A stretch of 50,674 bases of DNA from JBCBEX01 sp038528235 (lineage in GTDB: Bacteria > Bacteroidota > Rhodothermia > Rhodothermales > Rubricoccaceae): the NCBI GenBank assembly GCA_038528235.1, contig JBCBEX010000023.1:1-50674 (forward strand). The letters are read 5' to 3'. The notes under the pieces were generated by a model. It did no database searches and was not told where the DNA came from. It was given only the letters and a program-made list of their open reading frames with translations. A program made the position numbers and the translations under genes. Position 1 is the first letter of the stretch, and every line of letters starts with the position of its first letter. Of the stretch, positions 5,706 to 16,038 are shown one piece after another.

Positions 5706-6851
5706 GTGGACCTCTTCCTTGACTACACGCTGCGGACGGTCGCGCTAGGGGCAGCGACGCTGGGGCTCGTGAGCGGGTCGCTCGGGACGTTTGCCGTGCT
5801 GCGTGGGCAGAGCCTGCTCGGCGACGCGATCAGCCACGCGGCGCTGCCGGGCGTGGTGCTGGCGTTCCTGCTCACGGGTAGCAAGGCCCCGCTCGTGCTC
5901 GTCCTCGGCGCGGCGTTCGCGGGGTGGATCGGGACGCTCGCGATCCTGCACGTCACCGACCACTCGCGCGTGCCGTTCGACGCGGCGCTTGGGCTGCTCC
6001 TCTCGGTGTTCTTCGGCGCGGGGCTGGTGGGGCTGACGTACCTCCAGGGCAGCGGCACGGGCGCGCAGGCGGGGCTCGACAAGTTCCTCTTCGGGCAGGC
6101 CGCAGCGCTCGTCGGGCGCGATGTGGCGGTGATGGCGGCGCTCGGCGGCGGGGCGCTCCTCGTAATGCTGGCGTTCTGGAAGGAACTCAAGCTGCTGCTC
6201 TTCGACGAGGACTTCGGCGCGGCGCTCGGGCTGCCGATGCAGCGACTCGACGTGCTGCTGACGGGCCTCCTCGTCATCGCCATCGTGATTGGGTTACAGA
6301 CGGTGGGCGTGGTGCTGATGAGCGCGATGCTGATCGCCCCAGCGGCGGCGGCCCGGCAGTGGACCGACAAGTTCGGGCAGGTCGTCTTTCTCGCCGCCGT
6401 GTTCGGAGCCCTATCTGGCGTGAGCGGGGCGCTCCTGAGCGCGACGGCCGCGCGGCTCCCGACGGGGCCGACCATCGTGTTGTGTGCCTCGCTCGTGGTG
6501 GTGATGAGCCTGCTCATGGCACCAGGGCGGGGGCTCGTCGCGACGTGGCTGCGCACCCGAAAAAACCGCCGCGACTTGCGCGAGACGGGCGTCCTCGAAG
6601 ACCTCTACACCCTCGCCCAGCGGCACGGCGACCCGCATTACCCGCACCCCATCGGCACGCTGCGCACGATGACGCACCGCCCCGAGAGCATCGGACCGAG
6701 TCTGGAGCACCTGCAGGCGCGCGGCTGGGTCGTCCCCACCGGCGACGCCTGGGCGCTCACCACGGCGGGCCTCGATGCCGCCGAACGTCTCAGCGGACGG
6801 GGACGGCAGTCCATCGGAAATCGGACATCGGACATCGGACATTCCCCGTGA
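5706..6851 (+). CDS. Metal ABC transporter permease with C-terminal winged helix (TroC-like)
   Basis: Inner-membrane subunit of the divalent-metal importer (381 aa, GTG start at 5706). Residues 1-280 form the cluster-9 permease with about eight membrane segments and the conserved GDAISHAALPGV (39-50) and VLMSAMLIAPAAAA (203-216). Residues about 285-368 are a soluble tail (LRETGVLEDLYTLAQRH, then IGPSLEHLQARGWV and ALTTAGLDAAERL) that reads as a DtxR-like winged helix. A similar permease-repressor fusion is known in chlamydial YtgCR, whose repressor part is released by proteolysis; whether that happens here is unknown. The last residues (IGNRTSDIGHSP) are encoded by a heptamer repeat. The stop overlaps the next start (GTGA). 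Confidence 0.93.
   Translation: MDLFLDYTLRTVALGAATLGLVSGSLGTFAVLRGQSLLGDAISHAALPGVVLAFLLTGSKAPLVLVLGAAFAGWIGTLAILHVTDHSRVPFDAALGLLLSVFFGAGLVGLTYLQGSGTGAQAGLDKFLFGQAAALVGRDVAVMAALGGGALLVMLAFWKELKLLLFDEDFGAALGLPMQRLDVLLTGLLVIAIVIGLQTVGVVLMSAMLIAPAAAARQWTDKFGQVVFLAAVFGALSGVSGALLSATAARLPTGPTIVLCASLVVVMSLLMAPGRGLVATWLRTRKNRRDLRETGVLEDLYTLAQRHGDPHYPHPIGTLRTMTHRPESIGPSLEHLQARGWVVPTGDAWALTTAGLDAAERLSGRGRQSIGNRTSDIGHSP
6813..6840 (+). repeat. ATCGGAC heptamer tandem, single arm
   Basis: Four consecutive 7-nt words (ATCGGAA, then ATCGGAC three times) end 7 nt before the GTG start of the second permease and encode the end of the first. No complementary arm was found nearby, unlike the other word elements. 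Confidence 0.88.
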
Positions 6852-7957
6852 CGCCCCAGATCGAAATCCAACTCATCTGCGCGACCGTGGCGGCGGCGTG
6901 CGCGCTCGTCGGGGGTTTCCTCGTGCTGCGGCGCGCGTCGATGCTCTCGGACGCGATCAGCCACGCGATCCTGCCGGGCATCGTCGTCGCGTTCTTCCTG
7001 ACGGAGAGCCTGTCGTCGCCGCTGTTGCTCGTGGCGGCGGCAGCCACGGGCGTGCTGACGGTCGCACTCATTGAGGCGCTGGGGCGGACGCGGCTCGTGA
7101 AGCAAGACGCGGCGATTGGGTTGGTCTTCCCGGCGCTGTTCTCCGTCGGCGTGCTGCTCATCGCTCGTTTCGCGGACGATGTACACCTCGACACGGACGC
7201 GGTGCTGCTCGGCGACCCAGCGTTCGCGTGGATCGAGCGGTTCACCGTCGGCGGCGTCGACCTCGGGCCGATGGCGCTCTGGTTGATGGGCCTCGTGCTC
7301 GCGCTCAACCTGGCGTTCGTCGGGGCCTTCTACAAAGAGCTAAAGCTGAGCACGTTCGATCCCGCGCTGGCCGCCGTGCTGGGTTTCGCGCCGGGGCTGC
7401 TCAACTACGCACTGATGACGCTCGTGTCGGTGACCGCCGTGGGCGCGTTCGACGTGGTCGGCTCGATCCTCGTGGTGGCGCTGATGGTCGGCCCTCCGGC
7501 GGCGGCGTGGCTGCTCACGGACCGCCTGCCTGTGCTCCTCAGCCTCGCCGTGGTGCTCGGCATCGTGTCGGCGCTCTCTGGCTACTGGCTCGCGCGCGTC
7601 CTCGACGCCTCGATCGCGGGCGCGATGGCGACGATGGTGGGGGTTGTGTTCGCGCTCGTCTACGTGTTCGCGCCGGACCGCGGTTTGGTCGCACAACGAC
7701 GGCGACAGGGGCGGCAGCGCGCCGAGTTCGCGCAGCGGATGCTCGCCATCCACCTCCTGCACCACGAGGGCTTGCCTGAGGCCGACCGCGAGTGCCGCGT
7801 GGGGCACCTCCGCGAGCACCTCCGCTGGGACCCCCGCCGGGCCGAACGCATCGTTGCCCGGGCGCAGCGCGAAGACCTCATCCGCCGCCGCGACGACGAC
7901 CTCCTCGCGCTCACCGACGCCGGCCGGCACTACGCCCAGACCGCGATGGTGCGCTAG
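6848..7957 (+). CDS. Second metal ABC permease with C-terminal winged helix (TroD-like)
   Basis: A 369-residue partner permease starting at GTG 6848 and sharing GTGA with the previous stop, so translation is coupled. Family motifs are SMLSDAISHAILPGIV (31-46), FYKELKLSTFDP (161-172) and ILVVALMVGPPAAA (207-220). After the last membrane segment (about 275) comes a basic linker (RRRQGRQRAEFAQR). A winged-helix-like tail (about 295-369) follows, with MLAIHLLHHEGLP, RVGHLREHLRWDPRRAERIV and DDLLALTDAGRHYA. Both permeases therefore carry cytoplasmic DNA-binding-like tails. It is the last gene of the transporter operon. Confidence 0.93.
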   Translation: MTPQIEIQLICATVAAACALVGGFLVLRRASMLSDAISHAILPGIVVAFFLTESLSSPLLLVAAAATGVLTVALIEALGRTRLVKQDAAIGLVFPALFSVGVLLIARFADDVHLDTDAVLLGDPAFAWIERFTVGGVDLGPMALWLMGLVLALNLAFVGAFYKELKLSTFDPALAAVLGFAPGLLNYALMTLVSVTAVGAFDVVGSILVVALMVGPPAAAWLLTDRLPVLLSLAVVLGIVSALSGYWLARVLDASIAGAMATMVGVVFALVYVFAPDRGLVAQRRRQGRQRAEFAQRMLAIHLLHHEGLPEADRECRVGHLREHLRWDPRRAERIVARAQREDLIRRRDDDLLALTDAGRHYAQTAMVR

Positions 7958-8572
7958 GAAGAAAGCGGTCGAAAGTGAAAAGGTTGGGGCGAGGTGGGAA
8001 GACGAAGAACAGTTTTGTTGCAGAGGCACGGGCGGGCGTGCGTTCACGCAGCACGCACTGTTACCATTCTGCAGAGACCGGGTTACCATTTAGCGGAGAC
8101 GAAAGGCCGTGGTAGGAACTGGTCCCTCCAAGCGCTATCATTGCGCGCTGCTCTCGCCTCGTGAGCACGTCTTCTCTGCTCCTCCCCGGACGCTCTTCCG
8201 TCCGCGCACCACTCGGACACGGCAACGCCCGACGGAATCGAGGCCGCCGGGCGTCGTCGTTTTGGGGCAACAAAGTCAGGCTATTCGGCGACAAAGTGGG
8301 TCGCTGTCTCAGGGATCGCCCGTGCCGAGAGACATGTGCGCCCCGATTGTGAAAGCAGGTCGAAGTTCCTACCCTGAAGTGCTGAGGTGGCCCAGGCCGC
8401 CCGGCATCAGTCCTCGGCGGCGTGTCTCGGCCTTTCTGCGCTGGCGGGTGCTGGTCCCATCCCTACTCGGTGGCACTTCTCCGCTGCGCACTTCTCATCG
8501 GCCCCTCGTCCGCACATCTCTGCTCAACGCCACGTGTCCCACCGAGGGGACCCGCCACGTTCGGCAACACTC
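7958..8572. other. 615-bp intergenic region without a supported gene
   Basis: Reading frames here are short, Arg/Pro-rich and lack family features, so no gene is called. It contains two imperfect 19-bp direct repeats, GTTACCATTCTGCAGAGAC (8060-8078) and GTTACCATTTAGCGGAGAC (8082-8100). It also has a hairpin ACGCCCG/CGGGCGT with a TCGTCGTTTT tail (about 8223-8263) that could terminate the transporter operon. Confidence 0.6.
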
Positions 8573-8606
8573 GCGCCGACGCAGCTACCCGCCGCGTCGG
8601 CGCTTT
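8573..8606. terminator. Hairpin terminator downstream of the ccmF-like gene
   Basis: A perfect 10-bp stem GCGCCGACGC/GCGTCGGCGC (8573-8582/8594-8603) with an 11-nt loop. It lies 12 bp past the ccmF-like stop on the minus strand. The short T run is on the plus strand, so it may also stop rightward transcripts. Confidence 0.65.
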
Positions 8607-8614
8607 CTCGGAGG

Positions 8615-11161
8615 CTAGGCTGCGTCGTCCGCCACGTCCCGCCTCCGGCTGCGCTGTTCGCCGAAGCGGCGCGCCGAAGCGAGCGTGAAGCCCGCCAGCA
8701 GGATCAGCGTGCCGAGCCACAGGATGCTGATAAACGGCTTCTCGTAGGCCTGCACCACCATCCATTCCTCGGGCTGGATCGAGACGCCCTCGAGGCCGAG
8801 CTTGATCGCGCCCTGGTTGACCTCCATGCCGGTGAACGTCACCGTGATGCCCCAGTCGAGGACGCGGTTCTGGATGAACTGTTGCTCGTTGTCGTTGGTG
8901 ATCACGTAGACCGGCCGCAGCGTGCGCGTCTCGCCCGTGCTCTGGTTGGTCAATTCCAGCCGCGCCGCCACCGCAAGGTCCACCGTCGCCGGGTCAATGT
9001 CGACCACGGCCTCGTCGATGTCGAGCTCGTAGTCGACGAAGCGGAGCGAGTACTCGCGTCCTGAGCCGATGGTGTTGCCGAGGCTGCGCGTCTCGCCGCG
9101 CTGGAGCATGATCTCGCCGTTCTGCTCCTCCTCCGTCGGGCCGAACATGAACGACGGGTAGACGGCGATGTAGAGGTCCTGCATGAGCGTCTTGTCGACG
9201 TGCGGGCTCTGGATCGTCTGGTCGCGCGAGTCCTGGTAGACCACGTTGCGCGCCTCGAACGAGCGGCCCGAGGGCGTCGTCACGTCGAGGATGTAGACGG
9301 GCTTGCCCTCGTCGTTGTAGCCCTCGCCGGTGTAGGTGAACGTGTAGCCTTCGACGGATTTCGTTTGGCCCTTCTCGACGATGAAGTTGTCACGGTCGCC
9401 GCCGACGGACGCGCCCTGGCCGTCGGTGAGTGGGCTGTTGAAGAACGACGACGTGAGGATGCCGAGCAGCATCACCGCGAAGCCGACGTGCGTGAGCGAG
9501 CCGCCCGCGAGCTTGAGGTTGCCGCGCCCGATGCGCCAGAGCACGAGGCTGTTGCCCCAGAACGCGAAGAACGCCGCGAACGCGAGCAGCAGCACGAGCA
9601 GACTGATGCCGTAGACGTCCCAGAAGCCCGCGAACCCAGCGCCAAGCAGGCTCGCCTCGATGGCGCCGCCCTCGGTGCTAGCGTCGGCAATCGGGGCCTG
9701 CGGCGTCGCGAGACCGCGCGCGATGAACGGAGCCGCGATGGCCGTCGAGACCGCCGTGAGCGCGAGCGGCTTGAGTAGGATGCGGTTCACGTTCTCGACC
9801 GACATCTTCGTCCACCACAGGAGCTGCCCGAGCCCCGCGAGGAGCGCCATCACGATGCCGAGCGGGAGCGTCCACTCGTTGTAGAACGCCACGTCCACCG
9901 CCGCCGGGTTGTCGCGGAAGATGCGGCCGAAGATCGGCGCGCTCGTGCCGAGGATGATGACGAGGCCGGTGAGCGCGAGCGTGAGCGCCCCCATGAAGAT
10001 GAACGACTCGCGGCTGAGCGTCGCAGGCGGCGCGGCAGGCTTGGGCAGGTCGCGGTAGCGGTAGAAGAACAGCCCGAAACCGAGGCCGATGATCGACGTG
10101 ATGAAGAGTAGGAGTTGGTTGTAGAGCCCGAGGTCGACGAACGAGTGCACGGACACGTCGCCGAGGATGCCGGAGCGGGTGAGGAACGTCGAGTAGATCA
10201 CGAACGCAAACGCCGCGACCGTCAAGAGCAGCGCCGCCTTGTGGCCACCCGAGGTCTTCTTTTGGACGAGCATCGCGTGGAGCGCGGCTACGCCGATGAG
10301 CCACGGCACGAGCGACGAGTTCTCGACGGGGTCCCACGCCCACCAGCCGCCGAAGGAGAGCGTGATGTACGCCCAGTAGCCGCCCATCATGATGCCGAGA
10401 CCGAGTACTCCGAGGCCCACGAGCGTCCACGGAAGCGCGGGCTTGACCCATTGGGTGTACTGCCGCTTCCACAGCCCCGCCACGGCAAACGCAAACGGCA
10501 CCATCATCATCGTGAAGCCGACGAAGAGCGTCGGCGGGTGGATCGTCATCCAGGGGTTCTGGAGGAGGTCGTTGAGGCCCTGGCCGTCCTGCGGGACGTA
10601 GTCCGCCTGCTGCACGATGGGCGCGTCGGGAAACTTCTCCGCGAGCGTGATGAAGGGCGACGCACCGATCTGGATGCCGCCGATCTTGAGCCCGATCACC
10701 ATCGAGAGGAGGAAGCCGAGGCACAGCGCGCACACGGCCATGACGGGGGCCTCGAACGTTTCGCGCGCCTTGACGCTGGCCGCCGTGATGCCCGCGCGCC
10801 GCGTCGACCACCATAGCACACTCGCGCCGACGGCCCCAGTCATGAGGATCCACAGCATGAACGAACCTTCCTGGCCCGCCCAGAACGCCGAGAACTGATA
10901 CCGGAACGGCATCGCCGACGACGTCTGGCTGTAGACGTAGTGGTACTGGTACTGCTCGGTCAGCAGCAGCGTCCACAGGATCACCGACGCCCCGACAGTC
11001 GCGCCGAGCGACGTGAGCCAGCCGCCGCGCCCAAGGCGTTTGTACTGGAGCGTATCCGTCGGGGAGAGTCCGTCGCGGGCGGCCAGCACGTAGGCCACGC
11101 CGGAGGCGATGGCTGCCGCAAAGGCGACGAAGAGCGCGAGTTCGCCGATCAGTCCAAGCAT
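8615..11161 (-). CDS. ccmF: Cytochrome c-type heme lyase CcmF/CcsA-family protein
   Basis: An 848-residue inner-membrane heme-handling protein of system I cytochrome c maturation, which presents heme for ligation to apocytochrome c. The order is N-terminal membrane segments, FWAGQEGSFMLW, the heme-binding WWD signature GGWWAWDPVENSSLVPWL, further helices, and a large extracytoplasmic C-terminal domain (about residues 590-800; EGYTFTYTGEGYNDEGKPVY) before a last helix. It is longer than proteobacterial CcmF (about 650 aa), as usual for this phylum and its relatives. No other ccm genes are adjacent. It is the downstream neighbour of the ATP-grasp gene, separated by a word-repeat palindrome. Confidence 0.95.
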   Translation of the reverse strand: MLGLIGELALFVAFAAAIASGVAYVLAARDGLSPTDTLQYKRLGRGGWLTSLGATVGASVILWTLLLTEQYQYHYVYSQTSSAMPFRYQFSAFWAGQEGSFMLWILMTGAVGASVLWWSTRRAGITAASVKARETFEAPVMAVCALCLGFLLSMVIGLKIGGIQIGASPFITLAEKFPDAPIVQQADYVPQDGQGLNDLLQNPWMTIHPPTLFVGFTMMMVPFAFAVAGLWKRQYTQWVKPALPWTLVGLGVLGLGIMMGGYWAYITLSFGGWWAWDPVENSSLVPWLIGVAALHAMLVQKKTSGGHKAALLLTVAAFAFVIYSTFLTRSGILGDVSVHSFVDLGLYNQLLLFITSIIGLGFGLFFYRYRDLPKPAAPPATLSRESFIFMGALTLALTGLVIILGTSAPIFGRIFRDNPAAVDVAFYNEWTLPLGIVMALLAGLGQLLWWTKMSVENVNRILLKPLALTAVSTAIAAPFIARGLATPQAPIADASTEGGAIEASLLGAGFAGFWDVYGISLLVLLLAFAAFFAFWGNSLVLWRIGRGNLKLAGGSLTHVGFAVMLLGILTSSFFNSPLTDGQGASVGGDRDNFIVEKGQTKSVEGYTFTYTGEGYNDEGKPVYILDVTTPSGRSFEARNVVYQDSRDQTIQSPHVDKTLMQDLYIAVYPSFMFGPTEEEQNGEIMLQRGETRSLGNTIGSGREYSLRFVDYELDIDEAVVDIDPATVDLAVAARLELTNQSTGETRTLRPVYVITNDNEQQFIQNRVLDWGITVTFTGMEVNQGAIKLGLEGVSIQPEEWMVVQAYEKPFISILWLGTLILLAGFTLASARRFGEQRSRRRDVADDAA

Positions 11162-11170
11162 CTGGGGGGT

Positions 11171-11265
11171 GCAGCGGTGAAGGAGTGCAGCGGTGCGGCG
11201 GTAACTCTGCCGGGGGGGCCGCGTAGCAGTTCCACCGCTACACCGCTTCTCCTCGACACCGCCGC
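11171..11265. repeat. Octamer-word palindrome upstream of ccmF
   Basis: Left arm 11171-11202 has four 8-nt words (GCAGCGGT, GAAGGAGT, GCAGCGGT, GCGGCGGT). Right arm 11234-11265 has four 8-nt words (ACCGCTAC, ACCGCTTC, TCCTCGAC, ACCGCCGC), complementary in general pattern. It lies 10 bp upstream of the ccmF-like ATG on the minus strand. It belongs to the same class as the 7-nt elements but with period 8. The remaining 140 bp up to 11405 show no gene. Confidence 0.8.
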
Positions 11266-11405
11266 ACTCAAGAGGGCATTTTCAAACGAGACTGAAAATG
11301 ATAGTTCCAGTCTTGCGTCCGCCCAACGGGATACCTCGCAAAAGGCCCCGGCTTTCGCCCTGTTTCACGCCGGTTTGACGGAGCAGCGCGACGTTACAGT
11401 CGCGC

Positions 11406-12239
11406 CTATGCCTTGTTGCTGAACACGGCGTCCAGCGCAGCCCCGTAGATCGCTGAGGCGCGGGTGGCGTTGGCAGCCGACTGCCGCGCGAAGGCCTCCA
11501 TCATCACGCCCGCGTTGATTTCGAGCACACGCCACGTGCCGCTCACCTCCACGAGGTCGACGGAGGCAAAGCGGAGGCCGAGCGCGCGCATCGCCACGCC
11601 GGCGTGATCGACTAGCTCATCGGCCAGCGGATCGAGCACCTGCGGCGTCGCGCCCAGGCCGAGGTTGTGCCTCCACTCGGCGTCCGCGTCGGTCCGGACT
11701 TTCTCGTACGCCAGTTGGCACGTTCCGTCGAGCATGACGAGGCGCACCTCGCGGTCGATGGCGAGGTACGGGCTGAGCGCGAGCGCGCGGTGGTACGCGA
11801 ACAGCTCGTGGGCGGCCGTTTCTAACTCCAACGCCGACCGGACGCGTAGCACCTGCTGCCCGCCCGTGCCTTCGTTCGGCTTCACGACGAGGTGCCCATT
11901 GTGCTCCTGCGCGTAGGCGAGCATCGCGGCCCAGTTGCCGTCGCTGCCGACGTAGCTGGCAAGTGCGGGGCGCAGGAAGAGCCGGTGCTCGACGCACGGG
12001 ACGCCAGCATGCGCCATCGCTTCCGAGGCGGCGGCCTTGTCGCCCGCGAGCATCGCTGCGGGAGCGCTGTTGAGCGGGAAGTGGTAGCCCATCACCGTCG
12101 CGTGCCGGTCGCCTCGGCTTAGCCGCACGATCCAGTCGGCGGAGAACGTCGTGCAGGCGATGCCGCGTCGGGCCGCTTCCTCGCACAGCGCGGCGACGAG
12201 GAAGCGTTCTGTGTTCGGCGGGTCAAGGGATGCACTCAT
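11406..12239 (-). CDS. ATP-grasp (RimK/glutathione-synthetase-like) ligase
   Basis: A 277-residue single-domain ATP-grasp enzyme that probably forms an amide or peptide bond through an acyl-phosphate. Visible parts are a lid/entry region DKAAASEAMAHAGVPCVEH, the ATP-binding strand LVVKPNEGTGGQQV, and the Mg-binding end DLVEVSGTWRVLEINAGVMM. The N-terminus is short compared with RimK (about 300 aa) and lacks an obvious pre-ATP-grasp Rossmann signature. Amino-acid and acceptor substrates cannot be deduced, and no carrier protein gene is adjacent. It lies between the TreS-Mak gene and the ccmF-like gene in the same direction, separated from TreS-Mak by a cloverleaf repeat, so it may be a separate transcription unit. 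Confidence 0.87.
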   Translation of the reverse strand: MSASLDPPNTERFLVAALCEEAARRGIACTTFSADWIVRLSRGDRHATVMGYHFPLNSAPAAMLAGDKAAASEAMAHAGVPCVEHRLFLRPALASYVGSDGNWAAMLAYAQEHNGHLVVKPNEGTGGQQVLRVRSALELETAAHELFAYHRALALSPYLAIDREVRLVMLDGTCQLAYEKVRTDADAEWRHNLGLGATPQVLDPLADELVDHAGVAMRALGLRFASVDLVEVSGTWRVLEINAGVMMEAFARQSAANATRASAIYGAALDAVFSNKA

Positions 12240-12292
12240 GCGGAGTCGGTCTGCAGATGTTCAGCAGCGCTTACTGACCGCGTTGCTGGCTT

Positions 12293-12409
12293 GGCTCCCC
12301 CTGCTTGCACACCTGCGACGGTGCGCAAGCTGTCCCCCTCGGAGACGAGGGGGACAGTCTGAGGAGCGGAGTTCGCAAGAACGGAGACGACGTAGGACGG
12401 GGGGGAGCC
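12293..12409. repeat. Cloverleaf-like dispersed palindrome, copy 2
   Basis: Shares with 1211-1327 the outer stem GGCTCCCCC/GGGGGAGCC and the hairpin TGTCCCCCTCG-GAGA-CGAGGGGGACA (11-bp perfect stem). The side hairpins differ in sequence (CTTGCAC.../GTGCGCAAG and GTTC-GCAA-GAAC). It begins 10 nt after the TreS-Mak stop on the minus strand, the same relative place as copy 1. Confidence 0.82.
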
Positions 12410-12419
12410 GGTCCCCTAT

Positions 12420-15797
<3,378 letters not shown>

Positions 15798-15873
15798 CGA
15801 GGGGGAGATGAGTCGGAGACGAGAGGGGGAGAGGCGACTAAATCGGGGCGTCCAGCCTCAGAGTTCAAAGCGT

Positions 15874-16018
15874 GTCATCCTGAGCGGAGGCCATCGGCCG
15901 AAGTCGAAGAGCTTGCCCTCGCGGAGGCGGGGGATCTAGGTCTGCCTCATCAGGCCCGGTCATGGCCTGGAAGCTGGCCCACAGATCCTTCGACTCGCTT
16001 CGCTCGCTCAGGATGACA
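15874..16018. repeat. Dispersed TGTCATCCTGAGCG-type palindromic repeat
   Basis: Ends TGTCATCCTGAGCG (15874-15887) and CGCTCAGGATGACA (16005-16018) are exact inverted copies. Inside are GTCGAAGAGCTT and AGATCCTTCGACTCGC, also partly complementary. This is a widespread intergenic repeat type in Bacteroidota and other phyla. It lies between glgE and treS-mak and may shape their shared transcript. Confidence 0.88.
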
Positions 16019-16038
16019 AGCCTGAAACAAACGAGGTG

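Noticed and set aside
8109..8618. 169-codon open frame in the region after the second permease
   Set aside because: Arg/Pro/Ser-rich, no recognisable family feature; overlaps the ccmF end and a terminator hairpin.
15874..16018. TGTCATCCTGAGCG repeat considered as a transposon
   Set aside because: Only 145 bp with no gene; this repeat type is a common intergenic element in many genomes, so it is listed as a plain repeat.
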